DNA of 64,000 bases from JAJAZB01 sp964244295 (GCA_964244295.1 CAXTIG010000003.1:175989-239988); one strand, 5' to 3'; shown: positions 1 through 8,253, counted from the stretch's first letter. The notes: generated from the letters alone by a model not told the origin. Translations and numbers: made by a program.

Positions 1-1
1 C

Positions 2-973
2 AACGAACTGCCCCGCCTCCTCAAAACCCTCAAGGCCGATTACAAGCACGAACTCGTCGGCGAGCGGCTCCTGACCACGCCCACGCACTACGCGTATTTG
101 AAAATTGCCGAAGGCTGCGACCGCCCGTGCAGCTTCTGCGCCATCCCGATCATGCGCGGCGGGCACGTCTCCCGGCCCGTCGAGGAACTGCTCACCGAAG
201 CGGCCTCCCTGGCCCGGCGCGGTACGAAGGAACTGATTCTGATTGCCCAGGACCTGACCTACTACGGGCTGGATTTGTACCGGAAACGCGGCCTCGCCGA
301 CCTCCTTCAGCGCCTGTCCGACGTAAATGGCATCGACTGGATTCGCCTCCAGTACGCCTACCCGGCGGGGTTCCCGATGGACGTGCTTGACGTGATGCGC
401 GAGCGCCCTAACGTGTGCAACTACCTCGACATGCCCCTGCAAAGCGGCTCGACCGAGCAACTGCGGCTCATGCGGCGCGGCATCACGCGGGAAAAAACCG
501 AGGCGCTGATTCACTCGATTCGGGAACGCGTGCCCGGCATCGCCCTCCGTACCACGCTCATCGCGGGTCACCCCGGCGAAACCGAGGCGATGTACGAAGA
601 AACCTACCGCTTCGTGGAAACCATGCGCTTCGACCGCCTGGGCGTGTTTACCTACTCGCACGAAGACCAGACCCACTCCTACTCCATGCCCGACGACGTA
701 CCCGCCGAGGTGAAGCAGGAACGCGCCGACGAGTTGATGGAACTCCAGCAGGGCATCAGTGAAGAATTGAACGGCCAGAAAATCGGCCAGACCCACCGGG
801 TGCTGTTCGACCGGAAGGAAGGCGGCTACTTCATCGGGCGCACCCAGTTCGACTCGCCGGAGGTGGACAACGAGGTGCTCGTGCCCGCCACGCAGTTCGT
901 GCGACTGGGTGATTTTGCCGACGTAAAAATCACCTCGGCGGAGGCCTTTGATTTGTACGGGGTGGTGGTGTAG
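2..973 (+). CDS. rimO: Ribosomal protein S12 methylthiotransferase RimO (5' truncated)
   Basis: This is the C-terminal 323 residues of a radical-SAM methylthiotransferase; the N-terminal UPF0004 domain lies before the window. The CDRPCSFC stretch is the Cx3Cx2C motif that binds the SAM-cleaving 4Fe-4S cluster. Downstream sequence such as YLDMPLQSGS and the TRAM-like C-terminus (from about GQTHRVLFDRKEGG) are typical of RimO, which adds a methylthio group to an Asp of ribosomal protein S12. RimO rather than MiaB is chosen from the overall wording of the central domain (EGCDRPCSFC, LIAGHPGETE) and the short TRAM tail. The reading frame is open from base 2 and ends at the TAG at 971-973. Confidence 0.93.
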   Translation, partial: NELPRLLKTLKADYKHELVGERLLTTPTHYAYLKIAEGCDRPCSFCAIPIMRGGHVSRPVEELLTEAASLARRGTKELILIAQDLTYYGLDLYRKRGLADLLQRLSDVNGIDWIRLQYAYPAGFPMDVLDVMRERPNVCNYLDMPLQSGSTEQLRLMRRGITREKTEALIHSIRERVPGIALRTTLIAGHPGETEAMYEETYRFVETMRFDRLGVFTYSHEDQTHSYSMPDDVPAEVKQERADELMELQQGISEELNGQKIGQTHRVLFDRKEGGYFIGRTQFDSPEVDNEVLVPATQFVRLGDFADVKITSAEAFDLYGVVV

Positions 974-984
974 CTTTGATTGCC

Positions 985-1287
985 ATGAAACTCACGCCGA
1001 TTGACCTGCAAACGATTCGGGCGTTTTTCGCCGATAAACCGGTTATGCGGGCGTACGTGTTCGGTTCGTACGCCCGAGGTGATGCCGACGAAACCAGTGA
1101 CGTAGACCTGCTCGTTGAACTGGACTACGCGCAGCCGGTTGGTCTCGAATTCGTCGGCATGAAACTGGATTTGGAAGAGCGTCTGGGCCGCCGGGTGGAC
1201 TTGGTTTCGAGCCGGGGCCTTTCCCCTCGCCTGTTGCCGTATATCGAACCCCAAAAAACACTGGTGTATGAGAGGGCGAATGGGTGA
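985..1287 (+). CDS. MNT-domain nucleotidyltransferase antitoxin (MntA-like)
   Basis: A 100-residue minimal nucleotidyltransferase. The signature GSx10DxD is present exactly (GSYARGDADETSDVD) and is the Mg/nucleotide site of this fold. In the HEPN/MNT (type VII) toxin-antitoxin family the MNT protein AMPylates a tyrosine of its HEPN partner and neutralises it. The partner follows at once with a 20-bp overlap. I prefer the ATG at 985 over an in-frame TTG at 976 because MKLTPIDL is a natural start. The gene starts only 11 bp after rimO and may be co-transcribed with it. Confidence 0.85.
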   Translation: MKLTPIDLQTIRAFFADKPVMRAYVFGSYARGDADETSDVDLLVELDYAQPVGLEFVGMKLDLEERLGRRVDLVSSRGLSPRLLPYIEPQKTLVYERANG

Positions 1288-1630
1288 CAAAGAGCGCCTC
1301 GGGCACATTCTCGACGCCATTTCAGCAATCGAATCGTACCTGACCGGAACCGACCTGGCCGATTTTTCGGGTAATTCGATGATGCTTTTTGCGACAGTCA
1401 AGCAACTCGAAATCATCGGCGAGGCCAGTAACTACCTCACGGCAACCACGAAAGGGGCCTCATCGGAAATCGAATGGCGTAAAATCATCGGGCTACGGCA
1501 CATTCTCGTTCACGAGTATTTTGGCATTGACGCCGCGCTGATTTGGCAAATTGTACAGTACGACCTACCCGTTTTCAAGCAGCAGGTGGAACAACTTCTT
1601 GTTACGTTTACGGGTGATTCCAATAGTTGA
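1268..1630 (+). CDS. HEPN-domain toxin, HepT/DUF86 family
   Basis: A 120-residue alpha-helical protein of the DUF86/HepT family. The RNase motif Rx4HxY is visible (RHILVHEY), containing the catalytic Arg/His and the Tyr that the MNT antitoxin modifies. The start at 1268 overlaps the antitoxin gene; an ATG at 1280 is an alternative. Gene order MNT then HEPN, the overlap and the intact motifs suggest a functional module. The cellular target RNA cannot be told from sequence. Confidence 0.85.
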   Translation: MRGRMGDKERLGHILDAISAIESYLTGTDLADFSGNSMMLFATVKQLEIIGEASNYLTATTKGASSEIEWRKIIGLRHILVHEYFGIDAALIWQIVQYDLPVFKQQVEQLLVTFTGDSNS

Positions 1631-1692
1631 CGAACAAAATCCCCGCCGTTCGGCGTTAGTCCGCCGCAACCCCTCCGATTTCCACCCCACCG

Positions 1693-3240
1693 ATGCCCGT
1701 TCAGTCGTTACCGCTTGAATCCACCCGGCAGTTTCCCCCGCTTCTTCTCGATTACCTTCGGCAAAAACCGGAACTGAAGCCGTTTTACGGCGAATTCCCC
1801 GATCTGGCGGGTTTCGAGCGGCAACTTTCCCGGAAAACATTCGACGCGGAAAAGCGGAAAACGATGGTGGACGTGCTACAACGCCAGTACGCCGGAATTC
1901 CAGCCCCGCCCGATTTTAAGAATCTTCTCGACGAAAAAACCTTCACCGTCACCACCGGCCACCAACTCAACCTTTGTTCCGGCCCGCTGTACGTCGTTTA
2001 TAAACTCATCACGGCGGTGAATCTGGCCCAAAAACTGGCCGAACAGTTCCCCGCCTACCGCTTCGTGCCGGTGTACTGGATGGCCTCCGAAGACCACGAT
2101 TTTGCCGAAATCAACCACTTCACCCTCGACGGCCGCACGCACATTTGGGAAACCGAACAGACCGGGGCCGTTGGTCGGATGGACCCGCGCGAACTGAAAG
2201 CACTTTTCTCGAAAATCCCCGAAAAACTACCCGTTTTTGAAAGCGCCTACGCCAACCACGAAACCCTCACCGACGCCGTCCGGGCCTACGTCCACGACCT
2301 CTTCGGCGCGGAAGGACTGATTTGTCTCGATGCCGACGACCGCGCCCTGAAGGCCCAACTCGCCGACGTGATGCGCGACGACGTGCGCCAGCAAACCGCC
2401 TTCAAACTGGTTAACGCCACGACCAAGCAGTTGGAAAGTTTGGGCTACAAAGCCCAGATTCATCCCCGCGAAATCAATTTCTTCTACCTCGCCGAGGGCC
2501 TGCGCGAGCGCCTCGTGCCCACCCACAGCGGCTACGACGTGCTCGACACCGGCCTGCAACTGCTGAGTGAAGAACTGGACGAACTCATCGACGACGAACC
2601 CGAACACCTCAGCCCCAACGTCATCCTGCGCCCGCTCTACCAGGAAATCATCCTGCCCAACCTGGCCTACATCGGCGGGCCGTCGGAAGTGCCGTACTGG
2701 TTGCAGTTGAAGGGCGTGTTCGACCACTACGGGGTGCCGTTTCCGCTGTTGCTGCCGCGCAATTTTGCGCTGGTGCTCAACCCTTCGACCGCCCGGCGGG
2801 TGCGGGGCCTCGACCTCCAACCCGCCGATTTGTTCGACGACGAAGCCACGCTGCGGCGGCGTTTCGTGAAAAAACACAGCGAACTCGACCTGGAAGTGGA
2901 CGGCGAACTGGCCCGCTTCACGCAGGTGTTCAACGGGCTGTACCAAAAAGCGGTGGACGTGGACCCCACGCTGGGCGGGGCCGTCCGCGCCGACCAGCAG
3001 CGCCTCTTCAACCGCGTCGAATGGCTCGAAAAACGCCTCATCCGGGCCGAAGCCCGGCGGCAAGAAACGGGTCTGCGCCACCTGACCGAACTCCGCCAGC
3101 ACCTGTTTCCCAACGGCAGCGCCCAGGAACGGGTCGAAAACGTGATGGCGTTCCTCTTGCCCTACCCCGATTTTTTGCAACGTATGGCGGCGGTATTCGA
3201 CCCGCTCGACTTTCGGTATGTCGTGGTGGAACTGGACTAA
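1693..3240 (+). CDS. bshC: Bacillithiol biosynthesis cysteine-adding enzyme BshC
   Basis: A 515-residue protein with the family's usual length and motifs: TTGHQLNLCSGPLY near residues 90-105, YWMASEDHDFAE, and a C-terminal coiled-coil region before PYPDFLQRM. BshC is the putative ligase that joins cysteine to glucosaminyl-malate in the last step of bacillithiol synthesis, the low-molecular-weight thiol of many Bacteroidota and Firmicutes. The other bsh genes are not in this window. It begins 62 bp after the HEPN gene, without an obvious shared function. Confidence 0.94.
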   Translation: MPVQSLPLESTRQFPPLLLDYLRQKPELKPFYGEFPDLAGFERQLSRKTFDAEKRKTMVDVLQRQYAGIPAPPDFKNLLDEKTFTVTTGHQLNLCSGPLYVVYKLITAVNLAQKLAEQFPAYRFVPVYWMASEDHDFAEINHFTLDGRTHIWETEQTGAVGRMDPRELKALFSKIPEKLPVFESAYANHETLTDAVRAYVHDLFGAEGLICLDADDRALKAQLADVMRDDVRQQTAFKLVNATTKQLESLGYKAQIHPREINFFYLAEGLRERLVPTHSGYDVLDTGLQLLSEELDELIDDEPEHLSPNVILRPLYQEIILPNLAYIGGPSEVPYWLQLKGVFDHYGVPFPLLLPRNFALVLNPSTARRVRGLDLQPADLFDDEATLRRRFVKKHSELDLEVDGELARFTQVFNGLYQKAVDVDPTLGGAVRADQQRLFNRVEWLEKRLIRAEARRQETGLRHLTELRQHLFPNGSAQERVENVMAFLLPYPDFLQRMAAVFDPLDFRYVVVELD

Positions 3241-3276
3241 TTTCGTTAGTTTTACCAACAATCCATTCCCAGAAAC

Positions 3277-3531
3277 ATGAACGCCGTTCGTCAGGTCGTC
3301 AAAGTAAAAAACCACCGGGTTACGGTGGATCTGCCCGCCGATTTTACCGCCGAAGAGGTGGAAGTCATCGTGCTGCCCGCCGAAATGCCCGAGCCGGTCG
3401 CCGCTGACCAGTCCGTCCCCGACAAACCGCTGACTAAACTTCAGCAATTGCTCCTCGATGCGCCGGTGATGAGCGACGAGGAATATGAATTCATCATGGA
3501 AAAACGTCGGGCCTTGAACGCATGGAAGTAA
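3277..3531 (+). CDS. Putative antitoxin of a VapBC-like pair
   Basis: An 84-residue protein with a beta-rich N-terminus (VVKVKNHRVTVDLP, VEVIVLP) resembling the DNA-binding end of AbrB/DUF2281-type antitoxins, and an acidic/helical tail that would wrap the toxin. It overlaps the following PIN-domain gene by 10 bp, the usual arrangement of antitoxin before toxin. A TA-rich promoter-like stretch (TAGTTTTA) lies about 25 bp upstream. The family assignment is inferred mainly from position. Confidence 0.65.
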   Translation: MNAVRQVVKVKNHRVTVDLPADFTAEEVEVIVLPAEMPEPVAADQSVPDKPLTKLQQLLLDAPVMSDEEYEFIMEKRRALNAWK

Positions 3532-3911
3532 TTTGCCTGGATACCAGCGTGCTGATTGAACACCGCCGGTCGGCGCGGCGCAACACGTTCGATAGTTTTC
3601 TTTTCAAACTGTCGCAGCGTTACACGTTCGCCATTCCATCCGTCGTGATTTTTGAATTGATGCGGGGTGAAAATGAAGACGAAGGGCCTTACTGGCAACA
3701 GTTGTTTAGCCAGATGCGCGTCCTTGATTTCGATTACCCGTGTTGCCTGGAAGCCGCCCGCATCTACAAAATTCTCCGAACCAAAGGCCAGCCCATCGGC
3801 GTCGAAGACGTACTCATTGCCGCCGTAGCACGTGCCAACGGCCTCCCACTCGCGACCGGCAATCAGCGGTATTTCAGCCGTGTCGAGGGGTTGAGCCTGC
3901 TCGCCGAATGA
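3522..3911 (+). CDS. PIN-domain ribonuclease toxin (VapC-like)
   Basis: A 129-residue PIN-domain protein: the N-terminal strand LDTSVLIEH carries the first catalytic Asp, an acidic residue lies in FELMRGENED, and GVEDVLIAAVARANGLPLATGN carries the later conserved Asp and the (T/S)GNxxxF end of the fold. PIN toxins of this type cleave RNA, often tRNA, in a Mg-dependent way. It overlaps the antitoxin upstream and its TGA overlaps the ATG of the folate gene downstream (ATGA). Confidence 0.82.
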   Translation: MEVICLDTSVLIEHRRSARRNTFDSFLFKLSQRYTFAIPSVVIFELMRGENEDEGPYWQQLFSQMRVLDFDYPCCLEAARIYKILRTKGQPIGVEDVLIAAVARANGLPLATGNQRYFSRVEGLSLLAE

Positions 3912-4513
3912 CCAAAGCCGACCTCCGCCGCCTCTTCCGTCAGCGCCGGGCCGCCGTTTCCGAGGCCGAAGCGGCCCGTTTCGACCAGGCCCTGAGCGAA
4001 CGATTTTTTCACCAAATCGACCTCAGCCACGTTCGTACCCTCCACGCGTTTTTACCGGCCCAACGACTGCGTGAAGTAGATACCCGCCCGATTCTCCAAC
4101 GTCTGCACGCTGATTTTCCCCAAATCCGATTGGCCGTGCCCCGCGTTACCGAAGCGGGTGGGATGGAAAATTTCGCCTGGACACCCGCCGCGCCGCTGAT
4201 CCTCAACCGCTGGGACATTCCCGAACTGACCGGCGGCGAACTCGTTTTTCCCGAAGAAATCGACCTCGTGCTGCTACCGCTGTTGGCCTTCGATGGGCAT
4301 GGGCAGCGCGCGGGCTACGGCGGCGGTTTCTACGACCGCTTTCTGGCCCAGTGCCGCCCCGACGTGGGGAAATTGGGACTGTCGTGGTTTGGGCCCGTGC
4401 CGGAACTTTCCGACATCCAGCCCAGTGACGTACTCCTCGATGCCTGCCTGACGCCAGAGAAAGTTTTTTTCTTCGCCCCGAAACCACCCGTTTTTTTGAA
4501 AACGCTTTCGTAA
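3908..4513 (+). CDS. 5-formyltetrahydrofolate cyclo-ligase
   Basis: A 201-residue protein starting at the ATG that overlaps the PIN toxin stop; a longer open frame upstream runs over the toxin gene and is not used. The C-terminal motif GYGGGFYDRFL is the family's ATP/folate loop, and RRLFRQRRAAVS near the N-terminus matches the usual start. The enzyme converts 5-formyl-THF to 5,10-methenyl-THF with ATP, recycling a storage folate. Overlap with the toxin gene implies translational coupling, which may be incidental. Confidence 0.9.
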   Translation: MTKADLRRLFRQRRAAVSEAEAARFDQALSERFFHQIDLSHVRTLHAFLPAQRLREVDTRPILQRLHADFPQIRLAVPRVTEAGGMENFAWTPAAPLILNRWDIPELTGGELVFPEEIDLVLLPLLAFDGHGQRAGYGGGFYDRFLAQCRPDVGKLGLSWFGPVPELSDIQPSDVLLDACLTPEKVFFFAPKPPVFLKTLS

Positions 4514-4542
4514 TTTGGTAGGCCCTTACCCTACCTTATTTT

Positions 4543-5040
4543 ATGAAAAACGTTTTATTGCTTTTCCTGCTCCTGGCGGGTGGCGTGGCCTGTGCCCAAA
4601 CCCCCTCGTTTCCTTCCGTAACCCGCTCGTTTACCCTCAAACCCATCGAAGTCGGCGAGGGCATGGGCGGCCCCCGGTATTTTTACGATGGGCGCCGCCT
4701 GGGCAGTAACCCCGAAGCCCTCCAGGTGCCCTTCCTCCAACTCGCCGACGGCGACGTGCTTCGGCAGTACCGCAAGGCGCGCACCCTCACGCTGGTGGGC
4801 GGCGCAGCGGCTTTCGCGCCCCTCGCGCTGCTGGCTGCCAACACGGGCGATGGCGGTGGCCTCAATACCCGCACGTTCGTGGGTGTCTGCGCGGCCACGG
4901 TGGGCGTATCGATGGGCTTTGTCATCGGGCGGAATTTCACGTTGCGCCGGGCCGTGCGGCTCTACAACGAGCGCATCACGGGCGAACGCTACGGGCGGGT
5001 TTCGCCGGATTCGTTTTCTGAAGCTGTCGTGAAAAAGTAA
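4543..5040 (+). CDS. Small secreted or membrane protein of unknown function
   Basis: A 165-residue protein with a clear signal peptide (MKNVLLLFLLLAGGVACAQ, cleavage near residue 19-20). Two further hydrophobic stretches follow (roughly LTLVGGAAAFAPLALLAA and TFVGVCAATVGVSMGFVIG), so it may sit in the inner membrane as a hairpin, or in the envelope. I do not recognise the family. It lies 29 bp downstream of the folate gene on the same strand. Confidence 0.7.
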   Translation: MKNVLLLFLLLAGGVACAQTPSFPSVTRSFTLKPIEVGEGMGGPRYFYDGRRLGSNPEALQVPFLQLADGDVLRQYRKARTLTLVGGAAAFAPLALLAANTGDGGGLNTRTFVGVCAATVGVSMGFVIGRNFTLRRAVRLYNERITGERYGRVSPDSFSEAVVKK

Positions 5041-5045
5041 CCCAT

Positions 5046-5152
5046 TTCGCCCGCGAAAGACCCCCAACCCCCTAAAGGGGGCTTTTCCCGCCTGGAAGTT
5101 TCGATGGCAAAAAAAGCCCCCTTTAGGGGGATGGGGATCTTTTGCGGGCGAA
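5046..5152. repeat. Long inverted repeat, CTAAAGGGG family copy 1
   Basis: Two arms of about 41-42 nt (5046-5086 and 5111-5152) pair with only a few mismatches around a roughly 24-nt spacer. The core CCCCCTAAAGGGGG is shared with the element at 58222-58307, and the start of the spacer (TTTTCC.GCCTGGAA) is also shared. The element lies just after the stop of the small secreted protein, so it could act as a terminator or RNA-stabilising hairpin. Confidence 0.8.
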
Positions 5153-5415
5153 TTTTTAAGGATAGGCTGGTTTTCTGCCCGTTTCCCCCTTTCTTTGCGG
5201 CGCAAAAAACAGAGAATCGTCACGGTGTTTACGAAGAAAACGAAATGAACTTCTCGGAGTAAGGCGGGCCATCGCCCCCGCTTTGCCAGAGGATTCACGT
5301 CGCTTTCTCCGCCAAACGCGGTGACGATTTTTTTATAGCCCCCCGACCCCCGAAGGGGAGCTTTTTCACAAAAGAAACGCCCCCTTCGGGGGTCGGGGGG
5401 CTTTGCTTTTTTCTT
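5153..5415. other. Non-coding stretch before asd with a second palindrome
   Basis: No convincing gene is seen. A second inverted repeat of GGGGG/CCCCC character (AGCCCCCCGACCCCCGAAGG and its complement) occupies 5337-5402 and ends 13 bp before the asd ATG, so it would form a hairpin in the asd leader if transcription starts upstream. A short AATCGTCAC/GTGACGATT pair brackets 5215-5329. Confidence 0.6.
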
Positions 5416-6408
5416 ATGAAAGTCGCAGTCGTTGGAGCCACGGGCCTGGTCGGTGGCGAAATCATGAAGGTGCTCGCCGAGCGCAATTTTCCGGTCACGG
5501 AACTCATCCCCGTCGCTTCGGAGCGGTCGGTGGGCAAAACCATCGAGTTTAAGGGCAAACCTTACGTCGTCGTCAGTTTTGAAGATGCCATCGCCGCCAA
5601 GCCCGACGTGGCGATTTTCTCGGCGGGCGGCGGCACCTCGCTGGCCCTGGCTCCGAAGTTTGCCGAGGCGGGCATCACCGTTATCGACAACTCCTCGGCC
5701 TGGCGCATGGACCCGACCAAGAAACTCATCGTGCCCGAAATCAACGCCCACACGCTCACGAAGGAGGACAAAATCATCGCCAACCCCAACTGTTCCACGA
5801 TTCAGATGGTGGTGGTGCTCGACCCCCTGCACCGGAAGTACGGCATCAAGCGCGTGGTGGTGTCCACCTACCAGTCGGTGACGGGCACTGGTAAAGCCGC
5901 CGTGGACCAACTCTTCGCCGAGCGCGAAGGCCGAACCGACGTACCGAACGTGTACCCCCACCGCATCGACCTCAACGTGCTGCCGCACATCGACGTGTTT
6001 CTCGACAATGGTTACACGAAGGAGGAGATGAAAATGGTGAACGAAACCAAGAAAATCATGGGCACCGACACCATCGCCGTCACCGCCACTACCGTGCGCA
6101 TTCCCACCATCGGCGGGCACTCGGAGGCGGTGAACGTAGAATTCGAGCGGGAATTTGAACTGGCCGAGGTATACGGAATTTTGGAAAACGCCGAAGGCGT
6201 CATCGTGGAAGACGACGTGAAAAACTTCGTGTACCCCATGCCGCTCAATGCCCACGGCAAAGACGAGGTGTTCGTAGGCCGCATCCGCCGCGACGAAACC
6301 CAGCCCAGCACGCTCAACCTCTGGATTGTGGCCGATAACCTGCGGAAAGGGGCGGCGACGAACGCGGTGCAGATTGCGGAGTATTTGGTGGCGAAGGGGT
6401 TGCTGTAA
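5416..6408 (+). CDS. asd: Aspartate-semialdehyde dehydrogenase
   Basis: A 330-residue enzyme with an N-terminal NAD(P) Rossmann motif (VVGATGLVGGE) and the catalytic cysteine in NPNCSTIQ (Cys126). The IPTIGGHSEAVNVE segment carries the substrate-binding His. It reduces aspartyl phosphate to aspartate semialdehyde, the branch point to lysine, diaminopimelate, threonine and methionine. Threonine synthase is encoded far away at about 49 kb, so the pathway is not clustered. A rho-independent terminator follows. Confidence 0.96.
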   Translation: MKVAVVGATGLVGGEIMKVLAERNFPVTELIPVASERSVGKTIEFKGKPYVVVSFEDAIAAKPDVAIFSAGGGTSLALAPKFAEAGITVIDNSSAWRMDPTKKLIVPEINAHTLTKEDKIIANPNCSTIQMVVVLDPLHRKYGIKRVVVSTYQSVTGTGKAAVDQLFAEREGRTDVPNVYPHRIDLNVLPHIDVFLDNGYTKEEMKMVNETKKIMGTDTIAVTATTVRIPTIGGHSEAVNVEFEREFELAEVYGILENAEGVIVEDDVKNFVYPMPLNAHGKDEVFVGRIRRDETQPSTLNLWIVADNLRKGAATNAVQIAEYLVAKGLL

Positions 6409-6430
6409 AAAATTGATTTTTTTGAAATGA

Positions 6431-6459
6431 GAAAGCCCCGCCTGTTTGGTGGGGCTTTC
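6431..6459 (+). terminator. Rho-independent terminator after asd
   Basis: A GAAAGCCCC / GGGGCTTTC stem closes over a short loop and is followed by TTT, 22 bp after the asd stop. Confidence 0.85.
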
Positions 6460-6516
6460 TTTAGGGAAGTAACTCCATTAACTCATTTTAGAACGAATGG
6501 AAGATACAACTGCGTC

Positions 6517-6927
6517 TCAAGTAGGAGGTATTACAGATTGAAGAACCACCACTTTTTCGGCTAACCTGGCTAATTCGCCTGGCAAAGTATCATCATCTTC
6601 AGTCAATCCAGTAATGAGCGCATGAGCCGAGTTGTAGGGTAGCGAATCATGCACTGCCTGCAATTCGAGCCTAATAACATCCCTCACGCTTACCTCAAAA
6701 AGCGCATATTTCCCGATAGGATCTTTGTAATTCCCTGTTACGGAGGCTTCGGGGGTTGTTAAACTCTTCGCGTCAACTGAAAGTGCATCTTCCCCTGCCC
6801 TAAGTTTGAACGCCCTTGACGTTGCCTTCCCATCTGGAGATACGTATCTTCTCTGTGGATATGTCCTTCTATACAACCCGTCATCTGGTGAAACAGGCCC
6901 ATTTGGAGGACTAACGCTATCACTCAT
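6517..6927 (-). CDS. Hypothetical protein, third gene of an unknown three-gene cassette
   Basis: A 136-residue soluble protein, Pro-rich at its N-terminus. The layout 'SRAFKLR...ALSVD...' followed by a C-terminal 'YNSAHALITG' resembles a group of uncharacterised small proteins that I recall only loosely and cannot name. It overlaps the gene upstream by 8 bp, so it is probably translated from the same message. Base composition of this cassette is visibly more AT-rich than its neighbours, consistent with transfer. Confidence 0.65.
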   Translation of the reverse strand: MSDSVSPPNGPVSPDDGLYRRTYPQRRYVSPDGKATSRAFKLRAGEDALSVDAKSLTTPEASVTGNYKDPIGKYALFEVSVRDVIRLELQAVHDSLPYNSAHALITGLTEDDDTLPGELARLAEKVVVLQSVIPPT

Positions 6928-7462
6928 TCAGCCAAGAAATTAACTGGGGTAATGATTCAGCAGTGTAATTGCCCTGTGAAGCTCTTTCCATGGGACTAAA
7001 TTTAACAAACCGCGTTTTATCAGGATAAAACAGGATTTCAACGGATTTATCCCCACTTCTTAAATCGACCAGCACCTCTCCCCAGGGGCCTGGAGCAACA
7101 TGATATACTGCTATATTAAGACCACTTAGCATATTAATAAACTCTCTAGCACTGGATATGACATGGATTGGTAGAGCTAATGCACCCGCTTCATCCCAGT
7201 TATTTTCCAACTCACTGAGTTCCTGCAAAATGCTCAGTGGGTCGGCGTTAATACCCTTTTTTTCTTCGAGTTGAGGTTCGGACGAGGATACAGGGCGAAA
7301 TAAATAGAAAAACGTACTTACGCTTGCAACGCTGTTAAGCCATTTCCTACTTCTCAAGGCTCCAAACAACCACGAAGAAGGTGGCGTAGGGTTAAATTTT
7401 CTCTCGACTCTTGTTGCCGTGGGCTCTTCTAGTACCTCGACAAAGTGTTGTGGAGTAGTCAT
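6920..7462 (-). CDS. Hypothetical protein with an NWDEAGA motif, second gene of the cassette
   Basis: A 180-residue protein. The centre reads LSELENNWDEAGALALP, a motif seen in an uncharacterised family often written NWDGEGA, followed by a helix with AREFI and an aromatic-rich alpha/beta C-terminus ending SWLNE. A weakly hydrophobic patch around residues 43-57 is too short to be sure of a membrane anchor. It starts 3 bp after the preceding gene's stop. No catalytic residues can be assigned. Confidence 0.65.
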   Translation of the reverse strand: MTTPQHFVEVLEEPTATRVERKFNPTPPSSWLFGALRSRKWLNSVASVSTFFYLFRPVSSSEPQLEEKKGINADPLSILQELSELENNWDEAGALALPIHVISSAREFINMLSGLNIAVYHVAPGPWGEVLVDLRSGDKSVEILFYPDKTRFVKFSPMERASQGNYTAESLPQLISWLNE

Positions 7463-7465
7463 ATA

Positions 7466-7852
7466 TTATTGGTGAGGTAGAGCGTTTTCGAGAACTTGGA
7501 TCTTGTCGTTTAGCCAAGTTATAAGACTCTTCGCCGTGTTCAGATCCATTATTATTCCGATTTGAACCTCTCGGATAATACCCTCCCGAACCTCTAAGGT
7601 CTCTTCTTTCACAGTCGGTAGGGATCCTTCAGCAGCCGAATCGGCAACCGGTCTGAATACACTTTTCACGGGAATTGGCGGACGGTCAATGAACGTGTTC
7701 ATACTGATCAAACCTTGGGCACTGATCCCACCGTGGAAGCCACTAGCAAAAACCGTCCTGAAGTCGTTTGATTTGATGTAGTGAACGGGAATTTCTTCTC
7801 TGGGGGCTTCCATTTGGTATTTACGTGAATTTAACCGTTTAGCAACCATCAA
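7466..7852 (-). CDS. DUF3467-like small protein, first gene of the cassette
   Basis: A 128-residue protein whose layout (HYIKSNDFRTVFASGF ... EVQIGIIMDLNTAKSLITWLNDKI) resembles DUF3467-type proteins, which have a short beta-rich body and a final helix after an 'SP..AK.L...L' motif. The assignment is tentative. The annotated ATG could be replaced by a later Met at residue 14. A perfect TAAATTTG -7 element on the minus strand lies at 7889-7896, 37 bp upstream, so this is likely the first gene of the operon. Confidence 0.65.
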   Translation of the reverse strand: MMVAKRLNSRKYQMEAPREEIPVHYIKSNDFRTVFASGFHGGISAQGLISMNTFIDRPPIPVKSVFRPVADSAAEGSLPTVKEETLEVREGIIREVQIGIIMDLNTAKSLITWLNDKIQVLENALPHQ

Positions 7853-7888
7853 ATGATTCGCTTAAATCTCCATGTCTGAAACGGGGTG

Positions 7889-7896
7889 CAAATTTA
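7889..7896 (-). promoter_or_regulatory. Probable -7 element of the three-gene cassette
   Basis: Minus-strand TAAATTTG fits the Bacteroidota TAnnTTTG -7 consensus exactly. No clear TTG at -33 is seen. Confidence 0.45.
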
Positions 7897-8253
7897 CCAG
7901 GATTTTGGGAGATATGCAGAGAACTAAAGGAAGTGCATTTAGATTTCAAGAAACGCTCAAAGAATTATCTTTTTCCAAGAGCCGAAAACTGAGGTAAACG
8001 ATTTTAAGCTCAGTTTCTACATTTGCGCTGAGCGCAAATGTAGACTTTGTATTCAGAAACGCAAATCCGTCCGTCAAAACTTGGACTTTTGGGGTATTTG
8101 CGCACAAGCATCGTGCCATGATACAGACTAAGCTCTTATCTTGGTTCAGCCACGCAGACGAATAGAATGATGTATACAGCGAAGCAGAAGTGCTTCCCTT
8201 GCCGTTTCCACGCCTTTTCGCCACCTTTCGCCAAATAATCCTCCCTCCCGGTC
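7897..8253. other. Intergenic region with a 29-bp near-perfect palindrome
   Basis: No credible gene. A perfect 14-bp inverted repeat with a single central base lies at 8016-8044 (TCTACATTTGCGCT and its complement); directly before it an AAACTGAG/CTCAGTTT pair spans 7987-8017. These could be operators or a hairpin serving the alpha-2-macroglobulin gene. A 92-codon minus-strand frame at 7946-8224 has no protein-like features and was rejected. Confidence 0.55.

Noticed and set aside
3740..3907. Upstream extension of the 5-formyl-THF cyclo-ligase frame
   Set aside because: It runs over the PIN toxin gene and adds Arg/Pro-rich sequence without family support; the ATG at 3908 matches homologues.
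7946..8224. 92-codon minus-strand frame before the alpha-2-macroglobulin gene
   Set aside because: No recognisable domain, unusual composition, and it covers palindromes that look regulatory.
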